Shown here in pieces: positions 56,653 to 57,986 of a stretch of 57,986 bases of DNA (position 1 is its first letter; every line of letters starts with the position of its first letter). Under the pieces are notes generated by a model, which saw nothing but the letters and a program-made list of their open reading frames with translations, did no database searches and had not been told where the DNA came from. The translations under genes were made by a program, and so were the position numbers. This DNA comes from Myxococcales bacterium (GTDB taxonomy: Bacteria; Myxococcota_A; UBA9160; UBA4427): NCBI GenBank assembly GCA_022563535.1, contig JADFNE010000026.1, positions 1-57,986 on the forward strand. The letters run 5' to 3'.

Positions 56653-57986
56653 GGTTAATCCCGCCCGGTCCTGAGTCTTTTTCAGACCCGACCGCTGACT
56701 TTGGTCCTGACTCAGCTAGGAACAGCCTGAAATCGCCCTTTGTTTTGCGGTTCCCGCGGTACTCGATGGAACCGTCGGCCTGCGCAGCAGTGATCGCACG
56801 CTGAGTAAATTGCCTGGAGAGTCCAAGCTGAGATTTCGCTGCATCTATCAAATCGCCACGGGTAATCCCCTTGCCCTCGCTTGCAGCGATGATCTCCACG
56901 ACCGCACGAACAGCACCTGATTCTCTATCGAGTGTGGCCGGTACAATTGCTCCTCCTTCTAGAATCTCAAACTTCCAAGGCTCATCAGGCAGCATCGTGT
57001 AGTTGGACTTTGTTACCTGGACGTTGATAATGCGTCCCCCACGAGCATTTGATGCATTGGATTTGGAGTCGATGCCAAGCTGAATTACGAGTCTGGAAAA
57101 ATCCGTGATCTGCATGTTTCCGGTAATTTGGGTCGGATTCATTTGACGCCCGATTTGCAGGTCTTGGTGTCCAGACTGATTGAGGTGATGCACGGCTACG
57201 ACAGTTGAGTTCGTTGCCTGCTGGATCTGTCCGAGCCAGTTGTGGCTCTCGGCAGCGCCTTCCTGACTGTTCATCGAGAAGCCGGACGCGGTGTCGCAGA
57301 ATCGAGAGTACGGGTCGAATATGATGCCGTCAGTCTTGGTGTCGCGGCGGTCGCAGAACTCTTCGAGTTCTTCTACCAGTTCGGTCCCGAATTTCAGGCC
57401 CGGTCGAATCTCAGGGATTATTAGATTCTGCTTGAGAAGGCGGATTTGCTCGTCATTGAACTTCTCTCCCGGCCAGTTGCGCACTGTCTCGTCGAGTCGC
57501 CGCTGCAGCTCCTCTCGATCGTCTTCTTTCCCGATGATGATCCAGGTTCCAGGGCCTATCGGCTTGAATGGTCCAAACTCAGTACCCGTTGCACCGGAAA
57601 CAGCCATGGCCAGGCACAGCCGCCCCTTGCCGACCCCACCAGCCCCCGCGACCATGGCAACGATTTTCGCCGGGAGAACCTCGTGGAAGATCCAGTTTCG
57701 GGCCGGGGGTCGAATGATGTCAACGCCATCGAACCAGGAATCGATCGAGCCGTCGTCTAGCCAATTCGATCCTGAAACAACAGCGATCTCCCCGTCGCCT
57801 TCGACGGTGGCATGACTGTTCCCAACTTGATCAATGCATGCGGGTTCTGGTCGGATATGCGAGAGAGGTAACCTAGTCACGTTGTGGGAGGGCTGATCGC
57901 TACTGCTGGCCCACTCGATTCCCAGCCACTCGGCGGCTTGGTAGACCACTTCCTGTGGGAGGATTTTCGCCAGTGCCGGGGCTCCA
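56642..57986 (-). CDS. RepA/AAA-type ATPase of the mobile element (partial, 5' end off window)
   Basis: The frame is open to the right edge (GAPALAKILPQE precedes the first possible internal start, GTG 57949), so the true start lies outside. The visible part has a RecA-like AAA core: Walker A VAGAGGVGKGRLCLAMA, IIIGKEDDREELQRRLDE, Walker B GIIFDPYSRFCD and VVAVHHLNQSG. This pattern is shared with plasmid RepA and phage helicase-type ATPases of the AAA_25 group. A C-terminal helix-turn-helix-like region (KGITRGDLIDAAKSQLGLSR) follows. It probably drives replication of the element, perhaps with a primase domain beyond the edge. Confidence 0.85.
   Translation of the reverse strand, partial: GAPALAKILPQEVVYQAAEWLGIEWASSSDQPSHNVTRLPLSHIRPEPACIDQVGNSHATVEGDGEIAVVSGSNWLDDGSIDSWFDGVDIIRPPARNWIFHEVLPAKIVAMVAGAGGVGKGRLCLAMAVSGATGTEFGPFKPIGPGTWIIIGKEDDREELQRRLDETVRNWPGEKFNDEQIRLLKQNLIIPEIRPGLKFGTELVEELEEFCDRRDTKTDGIIFDPYSRFCDTASGFSMNSQEGAAESHNWLGQIQQATNSTVVAVHHLNQSGHQDLQIGRQMNPTQITGNMQITDFSRLVIQLGIDSKSNASNARGGRIINVQVTKSNYTMLPDEPWKFEILEGGAIVPATLDRESGAVRAVVEIIAASEGKGITRGDLIDAAKSQLGLSRQFTQRAITAAQADGSIEYRGNRKTKGDFRLFLAESGPKSAVGSEKDSGPGGINHVE

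Larger units (their letters stand above)
54612..57986 (-). mobile_element. End of an integrated element (left end near 54.41-54.61 kb, right end off window)
   Basis: From about 54.6 kb to the right edge all supported genes are on the minus strand and are of mobile-element type: a large serine recombinase, small ORFs and a replication-type ATPase. Base composition looks less GC-rich and codon use differs from the flanking chromosome-like genes. One attachment site should lie between the rhomboid start (54409) and the recombinase stop (54612). No tRNA is present there, consistent with serine recombinases not needing one. The exact boundary and the second end are not visible. Confidence 0.65.

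Noticed and set aside
1-57986. CRISPR array, rRNA, tRNA or insertion sequence
   Set aside because: No regularly spaced direct repeats, rRNA signatures, complete tRNA folds or DDE transposase genes were found by eye. A tRNAscan or repeat search would settle it.

Overview
The window comes from a high-GC, aerobic, Gram-negative-type bacterium. An aa3-type cytochrome oxidase operon, a PEP-CTERM protein, outer-membrane barrel and lipoprotein genes, an ethylmalonyl-CoA-mutase-type B12 enzyme, a SelW-type selenoprotein and many one- or two-gene transcription units suggest a member of the former Deltaproteobacteria (Myxococcota/Desulfobacterota-like). That placement is an inference, because no rRNA or other phylogenetic marker is present.

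Layout. 0-2.5 kb: the 3' part of a hybrid histidine kinase cut by the left edge, and an APH-type phosphotransferase. 2.7-9.1 kb: a respiratory operon with heme O synthase, diheme cytochrome c, a 34-aa membrane peptide, CoxB, CoxA, CoxC, subunit IV, a second subunit III and a small CxxC membrane protein. 9.2-16.3 kb: housekeeping genes, including a TetR-pterin dehydratase fusion, SirB1-like protein, metallophosphoesterase, HspQ, a free-standing 5'-3' exonuclease and two glyoxalase-II-like hydrolases. 16.4-19.9 kb: an adenosylcobalamin module of PduO adenosyltransferase, MeaB chaperone and MeaA/Ecm-type mutase. 20.1-27.6 kb: YqeC, cupin, TetR, a CheX-like protein, a truncated yfiR followed by a CHASE8-HAMP-MCP receptor, a phosphatase and a DnaJ-like protein. 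27.8-32.1 kb: a two-gene operon of a catalytically degenerate tRNA-nucleotidyltransferase homologue and a SWIM-SNF2 helicase. 32.2-37.4 kb: an envelope cluster with L,D-transpeptidase, PEP-CTERM protein, TPR-beta-barrel protein, FecR-like protein and methyltransferase. 37.4-43.3 kb: a REC-degenerate-GGDEF protein, a TPR lipoprotein, a UGA-encoded selenoprotein on the minus strand, a DRE-TIM aldolase and an acyl-CoA dehydrogenase. 43.5-49 kb: a topoisomerase III-RecQ fusion divergent from a MurA with Asp in place of the catalytic Cys. 49-54.4 kb: an FHA-cyclase divergent from a sigma factor carrying two anti-sigma zinc motifs, a sugar-nucleotide epimerase and a rhomboid protease. 54.6 kb to the right edge: the end of an integrated element with a large serine recombinase, small ORFs and a RepA/AAA-type ATPase, less GC-rich by eye than the rest.

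Several genes join activities that usually sit on separate polypeptides: TopB+RecQ, sigma+anti-sigma zinc fingers, and TetR+pterin dehydratase. The hidden selenoprotein and YqeC together indicate that the host uses selenium. Coordinates are from manual reading. Family calls rest on motifs recognised by eye, with no database search. Start codons were moved from the longest possible ORF wherever a Shine-Dalgarno sequence or signal peptide pointed to an internal start.
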